A stretch of DNA of 64,000 bases from Dyadobacter fanqingshengii (GTDB taxonomy: Bacteria > Bacteroidota > Bacteroidia > Cytophagales > Spirosomataceae). The stretch covers positions 1,302,001 through 1,366,000 of the forward strand of contig NZ_CP098806.1 of the NCBI RefSeq assembly GCF_023822005.2. Reading direction: 5' to 3'. How positions within the stretch are numbered: the first letter of the stretch is position 1; every line of letters begins with the position of its first letter. Positions 42,064 to 50,854 of the stretch are shown piece by piece. Below the pieces are notes generated by a model, which saw only the letters and a list, made by a program, of their open reading frames with translations, was not told the origin of the DNA and made no database searches. The translations under genes were made by a program, and so were the position numbers.

Positions 42064-42085
42064 GCCGGCAACTTTGATTGCCGGC
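42064..42085. promoter_or_regulatory. Hairpin upstream of hisS
   Basis: GCCGGCAA and TTGCCGGC form a perfect 8-bp stem with loop CTTTGA, 38-48 bp before the candidate hisS start codons (42124 and 42133). With no T-run it is not an intrinsic terminator. It could be an attenuator element, a regulator site, or a REP-like unit. Confidence 0.5.
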
Positions 42086-42132
42086 ATATCCTTATCCGGT
42101 TGCGCTGTGAGTGCATTTACTGAATGAATTCA

Positions 42133-43503
42133 ATGAGTAAACCATCCCTTGCCCGCGGCACCCGAGACTTCGGTCCCGAACAAATGGCAAAACGTACTTT
42201 TATTTTTGACACCATCCGCCGCTCTTTCCAACGATACGGATTTTTGCCTCTGGAAACACCAGCATTCGAAAATCTCTCGGTGTTAATGGGCAAATATGGG
42301 GACGAAGGCGACCAGCTTTTATTCAAGTTGCTGAACTCAGGGGATTTCAGTGGAAAGCTTACCGATTCGGACTGGCAGGAAGGTTACAAGCCACTCACTT
42401 CAAAAATTTCAGAAAAAGGACTTCGCTATGATCTTACGGTTCCTTTTGCCCGCTATGTGGTGATGAACCGGGGAACATTGGTGATGCCTTTCAAAAGATA
42501 TCAGATCCAGCCCGTTTGGCGCGCAGATCGCCCTCAGAAAGGCCGTTACCGTGAATTTTATCAATGTGATGCAGACGTTGTGGGAACCGATTCGCTTCTT
42601 TGCGAAGCGGAAATTGTTTTGCTTTTGCATGAAATCCTACCCGCATTAGGCATCAATGATTTTACAGTGAAGATCAACAATCGCAAGATCCTGACCGGCA
42701 TTGCAGATATGATCGGTGCGCACGGCATGGAAGGCCCGCTTTGCGTGGCCATTGATAAACTGGATAAAATAGGAAAAGATAAAGTCGTAGAAGAACTGCT
42801 TGAACGCGGTTTTTCAAACGAAAGCCTGACCCAGCTCGATCCCGTTTTCACGCTTTCAGAAGGCGCCGAACCATTTACAGCATTAAAAAACTGGTTGGGA
42901 AGCTCCGAAATTGCCATGAAAGGCGTCCAGGAATTGGAAGAAGTTTGGGATTTGGTAAAAGTGCTTGGCCTGGAAAATCCTAAAATCCAGTTTGATGTCA
43001 CTTTGGCGCGTGGCCTTTCGTATTATACTGGGGCTATTTTTGAAGTCAAAGCGAACAATGTGCAGATCGGAAGCATTTCGGGCGGAGGCCGCTATGATAA
43101 CCTGACGGGCACTTTCGGTGTTCCGGGCATTTCCGGCGTCGGCATTTCGCTTGGCGTTGACCGGATTTATGATGTGATGGAGGAGCTTAATCTCTTCCCG
43201 GAAAACCAAAAGACCGCCACAAAGGTTATGATTTCAAACTTTGACCAGCCAGCATTCCGCTTCGGATTGTCTGTTTTGCCAAAGTTACGAGCAGCAGGCA
43301 TTAATGCGGAGATTTACCCGGATTCGGTGAAGCTCAAAAAGCAGCTGGATTATGCCGACCGAAAGAACATTCCCTTCGTAGTCCTGATTGGATCAGATGA
43401 AATGGAAACCGGACAGCTTACTTTGAAAAATATGAAAACAGGCGAGCAGCAGAAATTGAATGCTGACGACATCATTGCGTCACTCGCCGAAAACAATAAC
43501 TAA
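42133..43503 (+). CDS. hisS: Histidine--tRNA ligase
   Basis: The ATG at 42133 (MSKPSLARGTRDFGPEQ) gives a 456-residue class II aminoacyl-tRNA synthetase; an ATG at 42124 is also in frame. Motif 1 is near LPLETPAFENLSVL, motif 2 in RPQKGRYREFYQCDADV, the HisRS signature in LARGLSYYTGAIFEV, and motif 3 in GISGVGISLGVDRIYDVM. The C-terminal anticodon-binding domain runs from about residue 360. It charges tRNA-His. Placement ahead of hisGDC suggests coordination of histidine use and synthesis. Confidence 0.97.
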   Translation: MSKPSLARGTRDFGPEQMAKRTFIFDTIRRSFQRYGFLPLETPAFENLSVLMGKYGDEGDQLLFKLLNSGDFSGKLTDSDWQEGYKPLTSKISEKGLRYDLTVPFARYVVMNRGTLVMPFKRYQIQPVWRADRPQKGRYREFYQCDADVVGTDSLLCEAEIVLLLHEILPALGINDFTVKINNRKILTGIADMIGAHGMEGPLCVAIDKLDKIGKDKVVEELLERGFSNESLTQLDPVFTLSEGAEPFTALKNWLGSSEIAMKGVQELEEVWDLVKVLGLENPKIQFDVTLARGLSYYTGAIFEVKANNVQIGSISGGGRYDNLTGTFGVPGISGVGISLGVDRIYDVMEELNLFPENQKTATKVMISNFDQPAFRFGLSVLPKLRAAGINAEIYPDSVKLKKQLDYADRKNIPFVVLIGSDEMETGQLTLKNMKTGEQQKLNADDIIASLAENNN

Positions 43504-43551
43504 ACTTAAATTACTGAACCAAAAAGTTGCTTAGCAGAAGCCCACAACACG

Positions 43552-44415
43552 ATGAATGACAACATATTAAGAATTGCAATACAAAAGTCCGGAAGATTAA
43601 GTGAAGACTCGCTGAAACTGATCAAAGAGTGTGGGATTCGGTTTGATAATGGTGCCGGGAAGTTGAAAACGGACGCTACGAATTTTCCCGCACAGATCCT
43701 TTTCCTCCGGGACGATGACATTCCGGGATATGTTGAAGACGGCGTCGCGCATCTGGGCATCGTGGGTGAGAATGTATCTGAGGAATCGAATCGCAATGTC
43801 GATACAGTTCACAAATTGGGTTTTTCCAAATGCAGATTGTCGATCGGCGTGCTGAGAGAGCATGATTATAACAATGTTACGGACCTGGAAGGCAAAAGCA
43901 TTGCGACGACCTATCCGCGTTTGTTGGAAAAATATCTTAGTTCTAACAATGTTAAGGCACAAATTCACGAGATCAGCGGGTCAGTGGAAATTGCGCCGAG
44001 CATTGGTTTGGCAGATGCAGTTTGTGACATTGTAAGTTCGGGAAGCACACTTTTGAGTAACGGTTTGAAAGAAGTAGAGACGATTTTCCGGTCTGAGGCG
44101 GTGATGATCGCCAGTAAGCATCTTTCGGACGTTCAAAAAGATCTGCTTGACCAATTGCTTTTCCGTATCAAGTCGGTTCAGGCTGCGAAAAATAACAAAT
44201 ACATTCTGCTCAATTGCCCAACCAGCGCGGTGGAAAGCATTACCAAGTTTCTTCCGGGAATGCGCGCCCCAACGATCCTGCCCCTTGCGACAGAGGGCTG
44301 GTGTTCTTTGCATTCGGTGATTAACGAAAATGAGTTTTGGGAAAACATTGAGAAAATCAGACAGGCTGGTGCGGAGGGCATTCTTGTTATTCCAATTGAA
44401 AAAATGATCTTGTAA
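43552..44415 (+). CDS. hisG: ATP phosphoribosyltransferase, long form
   Basis: The 287-residue protein is the long (HisG_L) type with its own C-terminal regulatory domain, so no hisZ is required. The N-terminus (ILRIAIQKSGRLSEDSLKLI), the central LADAVCDIVSSGSTLLSNGL with the PRPP-binding loop, and a C-terminal domain including AVESITKFLPGMRAPTI are all in place. It condenses ATP with PRPP in the first step of histidine biosynthesis and is normally feedback-inhibited by histidine. It is 48 bp after hisS and 4 bp before hisD. Confidence 0.97.
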   Translation: MNDNILRIAIQKSGRLSEDSLKLIKECGIRFDNGAGKLKTDATNFPAQILFLRDDDIPGYVEDGVAHLGIVGENVSEESNRNVDTVHKLGFSKCRLSIGVLREHDYNNVTDLEGKSIATTYPRLLEKYLSSNNVKAQIHEISGSVEIAPSIGLADAVCDIVSSGSTLLSNGLKEVETIFRSEAVMIASKHLSDVQKDLLDQLLFRIKSVQAAKNNKYILLNCPTSAVESITKFLPGMRAPTILPLATEGWCSLHSVINENEFWENIEKIRQAGAEGILVIPIEKMIL

Positions 44416-44419
44416 TTGT

Positions 44420-45688
44420 ATGAATATTATTCCATTTCCTGGAAAAGACCAATGGCCCGCATTGCTGGCCCGGCCCGTCCAGGAAGCACAGGATATTGAA
44501 GCGAAAGTAAATCCGATCCTCGAAAAGGTGCGGAATGAAGGTGATCAGGGCATTAGGGAACTGGCGCTGAAATTTGACAAGACAGTGCTGGACAACATTG
44601 CTTTCACCGAAGCTGAACTGGCTGGGGCAGCGGATCAGCTTGATGAATCGTTGAAACAAGCCATAGGGCAGGCTTATCAGAACATCTACAAATTTCACGA
44701 AGCCCAGCTCCAACCCGCTGAAAAGATAGAGACAATGCCTGGCGTAACTTGCTGGCGGAAGAGTGTCGGCATTGAAAAAGTGGGCATATACATCCCCGGC
44801 GGCTCCGCACCATTGTTCAGCACAGTGTTAATGTTGGGAATCCCTGCGAAAATTGCAGGTTGCAAAGAGGTTGTATTATGCACGCCCTCGGATCATCCCG
44901 CAATTCTATATGCGGCCCAACTCGTGGGTGTAACCAAAGCATTCCGGATAGGAGGGGCGCAGGCGATTGCCGCTATGGCCTACGGAACGGAAAGCGTGCC
45001 GAAAGTTTACAAAATATTTGGTCCTGGAAATCAATATGTTACCACGGCCAAAATGCTGATCAGCAAAGAAGGCGTTGCCATTGATATGCCTGCCGGACCT
45101 TCGGAAGTTGCCGTTTATGCGGATGATACTGCGGTTCCAGCGTTTGTTGCGGCGGATCTTTTGTCACAGGCAGAGCACGGGCCGGATAGCCAGGTGCTGC
45201 TCGTTTCGACGAGTAAAAAGCTTTTGTCATCGGTTAACCTGACATTATCCTCGCAGATGGACAAATTGCCCAGACGTGATCTGGCTGCCCAATCCATTGC
45301 GAACAGTAAAGCCATTCTGCTTGAAAACGAGCAAGATGCGATTGAGCTGCTTAATCAATACGCGGCAGAACATTTGATTTTAAGCGTTGAAAATGCAGAA
45401 GAAGTCTCGGAAAAAATAGTGAATGCAGGTTCCATTTTCCTGGGTAATTACACGCCTGAGTCGTGCGGCGACTATGCGTCCGGGACCAATCACACATTAC
45501 CCACAAACGGTTACGCAAGGGCATATAGTGGAGTTTCTGTGGATAGTTTTGTAAAAAAAATCACCGTTCAGAACATTACGAAAGAGGGGATTGGCAACAT
45601 TGGCCCGGTAGTAGAAGCCATGGCAGAAGCCGAGTCGCTGGATGCCCACAAAAGAGCCGTTAGCATCCGGCTAAAAAGTCTTTTGTAA
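44420..45688 (+). CDS. hisD: Histidinol dehydrogenase
   Basis: The 422-residue protein matches HisD throughout: GIYIPGGSAPLFSTVLM, GGAQAIAAMAYGTESVPKV, FGPGNQYVTTAKML, DMPAGPSEVAVYADD, DLLSQAEHGPDSQV (zinc site Gln/His), and SCGDYASGTNHTLPT near the C-terminus. It oxidises L-histidinol to histidine in two NAD-dependent steps, the end of the pathway. It lies 4 bp after hisG and shortly before hisC, in one operon. Confidence 0.97.
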   Translation: MNIIPFPGKDQWPALLARPVQEAQDIEAKVNPILEKVRNEGDQGIRELALKFDKTVLDNIAFTEAELAGAADQLDESLKQAIGQAYQNIYKFHEAQLQPAEKIETMPGVTCWRKSVGIEKVGIYIPGGSAPLFSTVLMLGIPAKIAGCKEVVLCTPSDHPAILYAAQLVGVTKAFRIGGAQAIAAMAYGTESVPKVYKIFGPGNQYVTTAKMLISKEGVAIDMPAGPSEVAVYADDTAVPAFVAADLLSQAEHGPDSQVLLVSTSKKLLSSVNLTLSSQMDKLPRRDLAAQSIANSKAILLENEQDAIELLNQYAAEHLILSVENAEEVSEKIVNAGSIFLGNYTPESCGDYASGTNHTLPTNGYARAYSGVSVDSFVKKITVQNITKEGIGNIGPVVEAMAEAESLDAHKRAVSIRLKSLL

Positions 45689-45716
45689 AAGGATTTCAAT
45701 TATGAATATTTGCAGC

Positions 45717-46790
45717 ATGAAAAATACATTTGACCTCAATAAAATCCTTCGTCCCCACATACTTTCACTCGCACCGTATTCTTCGGCAAGAGATGAATAC
45801 ACGGGGCATTCGGGCATTTTCCTGGATGCGAATGAAAACCCGTACGGATCTGTGACAGAGGAGAACTATAACCGTTATCCCGATCCATATCAAGCCGAAA
45901 TCAAGCATAAACTGTCGCCGATCAAAAACATTAGCACCGACCGCATTTTCCTAGGAAACGGCAGCGATGAACCAATAGATTTGCTTACCAGGGCAACCTG
46001 TACGCCCGGTCAGGATCACGTCATGATCTTACCGCCGACGTATGGAATGTATGAAGTAAGCGCTTCCATTCACGATGTGATCATTGATAAGGTTTCGTTA
46101 ACGACTGATTATCAGATTAATGTGGAGGCGGTTCTTCATGCGATCACGCCGAAAACGAAAATCATCTGGATCTGTTCTCCCAATAATCCGACAGGCAATG
46201 TGATGCAAGCCGACGCGATCCGCACAATCCTGGAAAGCTTTGACGGCCTGGTAGTTGTGGATGAAGCTTACATTGATTTTACAGACACGCCTTCCTGGAT
46301 ACAACATTTGGAACAATTCCCGAATCTGGTCGTGCTGCAAACATTCTCCAAAGCATGGGGACTGGCAGGGATCCGTGTGGGAATGTGCTTCGCAAGTCCC
46401 GACCTGATCCGCATCCTGAACAAGATCAAACCGCCCTATAACATAAGCCTGCCTGCTCAGAGAGCATTATTGGAAGGTTTGCAGGGAATTGATAAAAAAG
46501 ATAAAATGATCACAGAAATTCTTAAAGAAAGGACTTTTTTGTGTAACATGTTAACGGATTTATCGTTGGTGATTAAAGTGCATGCAACGGATGCCAATTT
46601 CCTGCTCGTACAATTTGATGAAGCAAAGGCCATTATGGATTATCTGATCCACGAGGAAATCATCGTCAGAGATCGGTCCCGCGTCCACCTTTGCGACGGA
46701 TGTTTAAGAATTACCGTCGGAACACGTGACGAAAATGAAGCCTTAATAGAGTCATTGAAAAAATATCAGCAGAAAAGTGTAGCTGCTTAG
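45717..46790 (+). CDS. hisC: Histidinol-phosphate aminotransferase
   Basis: From the ATG at 45717 the product has 357 residues; an in-frame ATG at 45702 adds five. It is a fold-I PLP aminotransferase with LDANENPYG near the N-terminus, IFLGNGSDEPIDLL, ICSPNNPTGNVM, VVDEAYIDF and the PLP lysine in LQTFSKAWGLAGIRVG. It converts imidazole acetol phosphate to histidinol phosphate. It closes the local hisGDC run; the other his genes are not in the window. Confidence 0.96.
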   Translation: MKNTFDLNKILRPHILSLAPYSSARDEYTGHSGIFLDANENPYGSVTEENYNRYPDPYQAEIKHKLSPIKNISTDRIFLGNGSDEPIDLLTRATCTPGQDHVMILPPTYGMYEVSASIHDVIIDKVSLTTDYQINVEAVLHAITPKTKIIWICSPNNPTGNVMQADAIRTILESFDGLVVVDEAYIDFTDTPSWIQHLEQFPNLVVLQTFSKAWGLAGIRVGMCFASPDLIRILNKIKPPYNISLPAQRALLEGLQGIDKKDKMITEILKERTFLCNMLTDLSLVIKVHATDANFLLVQFDEAKAIMDYLIHEEIIVRDRSRVHLCDGCLRITVGTRDENEALIESLKKYQQKSVAA

Positions 46791-46843
46791 CACGCTTTTT
46801 TACAATGCACAGAAAAGAAAAATTTCCCCGATAAAAACTCATT

Positions 46844-47365
46844 ATGAAGAAATTAGCCTTAACGTTTGCCTTTATCCTCAGCTTTGGTTTTGCTCATGCC
46901 CAATACGATAACTGGGCCGTTGGTTTTAAATTAGGAGAGCCGACAGGAATCAACATCCGCAAGTATTTCAACAACATTCATGCATTGGACGTTACCGTAG
47001 GGACTTATGGTGGAATTTTGTCCAATGACCGCAAATACAGAGGCGATGAAGGGATTTACAAAAATGCCGGTGTGTCATTACAAGTACATTACCTATGGCA
47101 CACACCGCTTTTCAACTCCGAAGCTGTGCACGTTTATTATGGATTGGGCGGGCAGGTAAATAGCCGCAGATCTTATCCGAAGCGTTTGAACGGGAATTAT
47201 GAGAAAGACATTTCGCTGGGCGGATCCGTTTTAGGTGGAATTGAATACTATATCCCGGATAACCGCATTTCGGTATTCCTGGAAGGCGGAACGTATGTTG
47301 AATTGCTTCCGAGACCGTTTTATCTAAGCCCAAACATTTCAGGAGGCATCCGCTTCAACCTGTAA
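46844..47365 (+). CDS. Small outer-membrane beta-barrel-like protein
   Basis: The 173-residue protein has a signal peptide (LTFAFILSFGFAHAQ) and a mature part with alternating aromatic and Gly residues (WAVGFKLGEPTGINIRKYF, VHVYYGLGGQVNSR, LGGIEYYIP, ISVFLEGGTYVELL) ending in a strand (ISGGIRFNL), like a small outer-membrane barrel. It stops 1 bp before the helicase gene start, so it may be cotranscribed with it despite no functional link. The ligand or role is unknown. Confidence 0.8.
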   Translation: MKKLALTFAFILSFGFAHAQYDNWAVGFKLGEPTGINIRKYFNNIHALDVTVGTYGGILSNDRKYRGDEGIYKNAGVSLQVHYLWHTPLFNSEAVHVYYGLGGQVNSRRSYPKRLNGNYEKDISLGGSVLGGIEYYIPDNRISVFLEGGTYVELLPRPFYLSPNISGGIRFNL

Positions 47366-47366
47366 G

Positions 47367-50300
47367 GTGTTTAAAGTTTATAGTTCATCGGCAGGGTCGG
47401 GTAAGACGTATACGCTTACAAAAGAGTATCTAAAACTCGCCCTGCACTCGAATTCTGACACTTATTTCAGGCATATCCTGGCTGTGACATTCACAAATGC
47501 AGCAGCCAATGAAATGAAGGACCGCATCTTGCTCATGCTGCGGATTTTTTCCGATTCTTTCAATTCCGATGCCGTTCCGCATCCCATGCTGCGCGATGTG
47601 GTGACGGAAATGTACCCGGACACACTCCAAGACAAATCATTGTTCGAAGGCGCCTGCCAGCTGATCGCAGGCCGGGCGCAACTCGTTTTCAGGCAGATCC
47701 TGCACCGTTATTCCGACTTTTCGGTGATGACGATCGACAAGTTCACGCAGCGGCTCATCAGCAGCTTTACGGATGAACTCGGCATTCCATTTATCTTTGA
47801 AACGCAGCTGGACAGCGATCTGCTGGATGACGCAGTGGACCGTTTGCTGGCACGCATAGGGCAGGAAGGTGAAGAAGTGCTTACCGAAATTGTTGAGAAA
47901 TACTATCGTGAAAATGCCGAGGACGGGAAAAGCTGGGGCACATTGCCCATGCAGATCCGCGGCACTGCCGGCACATTGCTGAGCGAACAAAGCTACATGC
48001 AGATGAAGCGTGTGGAAGATCTCAAAATGCAGGACTGGATCACGATACGAAACCAGATGCGCACTTTTGTTCGCGAACGCGAGGCGTACATTGCAAAATT
48101 ATCGAAGAATGCTTTTGAATTAATACAATCCACTCTCCTTACCGAAAAGGATTTTCATCAAAGCGGAAGAGGAATTTACGGTTACTTCCGCGACCGCGCC
48201 GAAGAGAAAAAGCTCTGGGCGGAACCCAACTCTTACGTTTACAAAGCCATTGGGGAAGGCGTTTGGTATGGTGCCAAAACACCTATTTTAATCAAGGACG
48301 AAATCGAGAAGGTCAGGACAGATTTGGAAAACTATTTTCACCAGATCGAGAATGTCAGAACTTCGGAAGCACAGAAAATTACGCTTTACGGGCAGCTGGA
48401 CAGGCACATTTATAACTTGTCGCTGCTGGGAGAGATCAGGAAGGAGTTTGATGCGCTTTTAAAACAAAATAATCAGGTCCATATTTCTGATTTCAATCGC
48501 AAAATCGTTGAGATAGTGGGGCGTGAGCCTGTTCCGTTTATTTTTGAAAGGCTGGGAGAGCGGTATAACCACATTCTGGTCGACGAATTCCAGGATACAT
48601 CCAAGCTGCAATTTGCCAACTTGCTTCCGCTTATAGAGAATGCATTGTCTGGTGGTTATTTCAATTTGATCGTAGGCGATGCCAAGCAATCGATTTATCG
48701 GTTCCGGGGCGGCGATATGGATCTCATTCTCCATCTTGCTACGAGCCAGGTCGCGGCGCTTGCCACAGTGCTGGGCAACAGCTCGTATAATGCCGAGCGG
48801 TTACTTAGCCTGGATAATTATCTCGACGTTAACCATTTGAAAGTAAATCGCAGAAGCCGTCGCGAGATCACCGATTTTAATAATAAATTCTTTGCTTTTA
48901 TTGCGGAAACCGTCGGTGATGACAATGTGCTCATTAAGGACGTATATGATCAAAATTTTCAGCAGGAAATTCCGGAAAGCGTGCCCAATGGCGGACACGT
49001 AGAAATTGAGTTTCTTGAAATGCAGGACGATAATGACGATACAGACGAGGGCGCTCCGTCGGATAGTATCGTGAGGCGTTCCCTTGAACTTGTAACTGAG
49101 CTCAGGGCAGAGGGATATGACTGGCGCGATATGGCCATTTTGTGCCGAAAGAAAAAGGAAGCGACCGCGCTGGCCAGCACATTAAAAGAAGCCGGTTTGC
49201 CTTTGATTTCGGACGATGCGCTCTCGCTGGGTTATTCCCGTTCCGTCCATTTTATCATATCATTTATGAAAGTGCTGCTCAGCGCCGATCACCGGTTGGC
49301 GCGTTACGAGGCGGCTTATTTGTTTCATCACGTAATTAGAAGAGAAAACCCGGCGGCGAGCGAATACGAGCAGATTCGCATTTTGTGCGAAGAAAGCGGT
49401 TTGGATACATTTTTGGAATATTTCAAAAAATGGAACATTAACCTGAGTTCTTTCCGAATGCGGCAACTGTCTGTCTTTGAATTGAGCGAACAGTTAATGC
49501 AGCGTTTCGGATTGTTCGACAACCATTTCGAAAATGAGTATTTGTTTCGCTTTCTGGATGTGGTCTTGGATTTTGGGAATAGAAAAAGCAATCACCTGGG
49601 CGACTTTCTGACTTACTGGGAATCTGCAAGGCACAAACTTTCCATCACCATCCCCGAGGAAACGGACGCGATTCGCATTACCACCATTCACAAATCCAAA
49701 GGCCTCGAATACCCCGTGGTAATAGTGCCATATGCACATTGGAAAGTGACGCCCAATGCCAAGCTGGACCGTCTCTGGCTCGATCTGGATGAAGTGGATT
49801 ATGAAGAGCTCACATTAGCCGGACAGCCCGGTTATGCCCCTAAAAAGTTGCGCAGTTCAATGGTGTCTGTGGTTAAAGATCTCGAAAATACGGTCATAGC
49901 AACGCAGTATACAGATGAGCGAACACGCACATTGGTTGAAAATCTCAACTTGCTTTATGTGGCTTTTACACGGCCGGTGCAGCGTTTGTATATATTAGCC
50001 AAACGGGAACGTCGGTGGGAATCGGGGCAGCAGGTGAGCAACTGGCTGCAAAATTATCTGGCCCAACAGGACTTCGAGCCCGCCTGGAATGAAAATGAAT
50101 CCAAATATGTCATTGCCAATGGGCATAGCGCGCTGATGCATGCGCATAGAAAATCGGATGCTCAACCATTTGTGTTAAACCATATTCTCAGCAACGACCG
50201 CACAGAATCATTGCGCCTCCGCAGAATGGCTGACCGGATTTTCGACGTAGAAACATTTGAGCCGAAGCACGACCGCTTGCAGAAGATCCGCTATCTGCTA

Positions 50301-50702
50301 ACCCGGCTTAAAACCATCTCAGACTTGCCGCTCGCGCTGGACCGATTGGTGGGTGAAGGGATTTTCACCAGATCGGAAACAGCAGAGATTGAGGCGCAAA
50401 CAAGTGATTTACTAAGTGATCCTGACTTATTAAGCCTTTATCAGGATGTTACTAAGGTGCAGACCAACAAGGAATTGCTTATTCCCGGAGGCAAACTGCT
50501 GCACATCGACCGGGTTGTCCAGCGACCCGATGGCGAGTTCATTTTCATGTCGTTTGTGGGTGGCAGCAATGCGGACGAACCCCGCCGGCATTTGCGAAAA
50601 CTGATCAAAACGTATGAGGGTGCAGGTAAGCAATGCCGAGGCGTGCTGATCACGCTGGAAAACGAACTGGTGGAGTGGATTTCCGGCAAAGGGACTGAAT
50701 AG
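47367..50702 (+). CDS. AddA-like UvrD helicase with degenerate nuclease domain
   Basis: The 1111-residue protein starts at a GTG (MFKVYSSSAGSGKTYTL). Superfamily 1 helicase motifs are intact: Walker A SSAGSGKTYT, motif II ILVDEFQDTSKLQ, motif III IVGDAKQSIYRFRGGD, motif V TIHKSKGLEYPVVIVP, motif VI LLYVAFTRPVQRLYI. The C-terminal region aligns with the RecB-family nuclease of AddA but the catalytic centre is altered: HIDRVVQRPDGEFIFMSFVGG has the first Asp but lacks the D-Y-K-T-G motif, and the upstream His motif is also missing. Such proteins unwind DNA ends for recombination together with an AddB-like partner, which is not adjacent here. Nuclease activity would have to come from that partner. 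Confidence 0.88.
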   Translation: MFKVYSSSAGSGKTYTLTKEYLKLALHSNSDTYFRHILAVTFTNAAANEMKDRILLMLRIFSDSFNSDAVPHPMLRDVVTEMYPDTLQDKSLFEGACQLIAGRAQLVFRQILHRYSDFSVMTIDKFTQRLISSFTDELGIPFIFETQLDSDLLDDAVDRLLARIGQEGEEVLTEIVEKYYRENAEDGKSWGTLPMQIRGTAGTLLSEQSYMQMKRVEDLKMQDWITIRNQMRTFVREREAYIAKLSKNAFELIQSTLLTEKDFHQSGRGIYGYFRDRAEEKKLWAEPNSYVYKAIGEGVWYGAKTPILIKDEIEKVRTDLENYFHQIENVRTSEAQKITLYGQLDRHIYNLSLLGEIRKEFDALLKQNNQVHISDFNRKIVEIVGREPVPFIFERLGERYNHILVDEFQDTSKLQFANLLPLIENALSGGYFNLIVGDAKQSIYRFRGGDMDLILHLATSQVAALATVLGNSSYNAERLLSLDNYLDVNHLKVNRRSRREITDFNNKFFAFIAETVGDDNVLIKDVYDQNFQQEIPESVPNGGHVEIEFLEMQDDNDDTDEGAPSDSIVRRSLELVTELRAEGYDWRDMAILCRKKKEATALASTLKEAGLPLISDDALSLGYSRSVHFIISFMKVLLSADHRLARYEAAYLFHHVIRRENPAASEYEQIRILCEESGLDTFLEYFKKWNINLSSFRMRQLSVFELSEQLMQRFGLFDNHFENEYLFRFLDVVLDFGNRKSNHLGDFLTYWESARHKLSITIPEETDAIRITTIHKSKGLEYPVVIVPYAHWKVTPNAKLDRLWLDLDEVDYEELTLAGQPGYAPKKLRSSMVSVVKDLENTVIATQYTDERTRTLVENLNLLYVAFTRPVQRLYILAKRERRWESGQQVSNWLQNYLAQQDFEPAWNENESKYVIANGHSALMHAHRKSDAQPFVLNHILSNDRTESLRLRRMADRIFDVETFEPKHDRLQKIRYLLTRLKTISDLPLALDRLVGEGIFTRSETAEIEAQTSDLLSDPDLLSLYQDVTKVQTNKELLIPGGKLLHIDRVVQRPDGEFIFMSFVGGSNADEPRRHLRKLIKTYEGAGKQCRGVLITLENELVEWISGKGTE

Positions 50703-50854
50703 GACAGTTCGAAGTAGAACTAGTTCATAATCAATATTCGATACTAATCCTTAAAATAGTTCTAAGGTGCGACGCTGATTAGCCCAAATTTGGTTTTTTT
50801 TTCCTGATATTGAAGGGAAATTTCAAATCCCACCTATTCCGCTAATTAGAGTTT

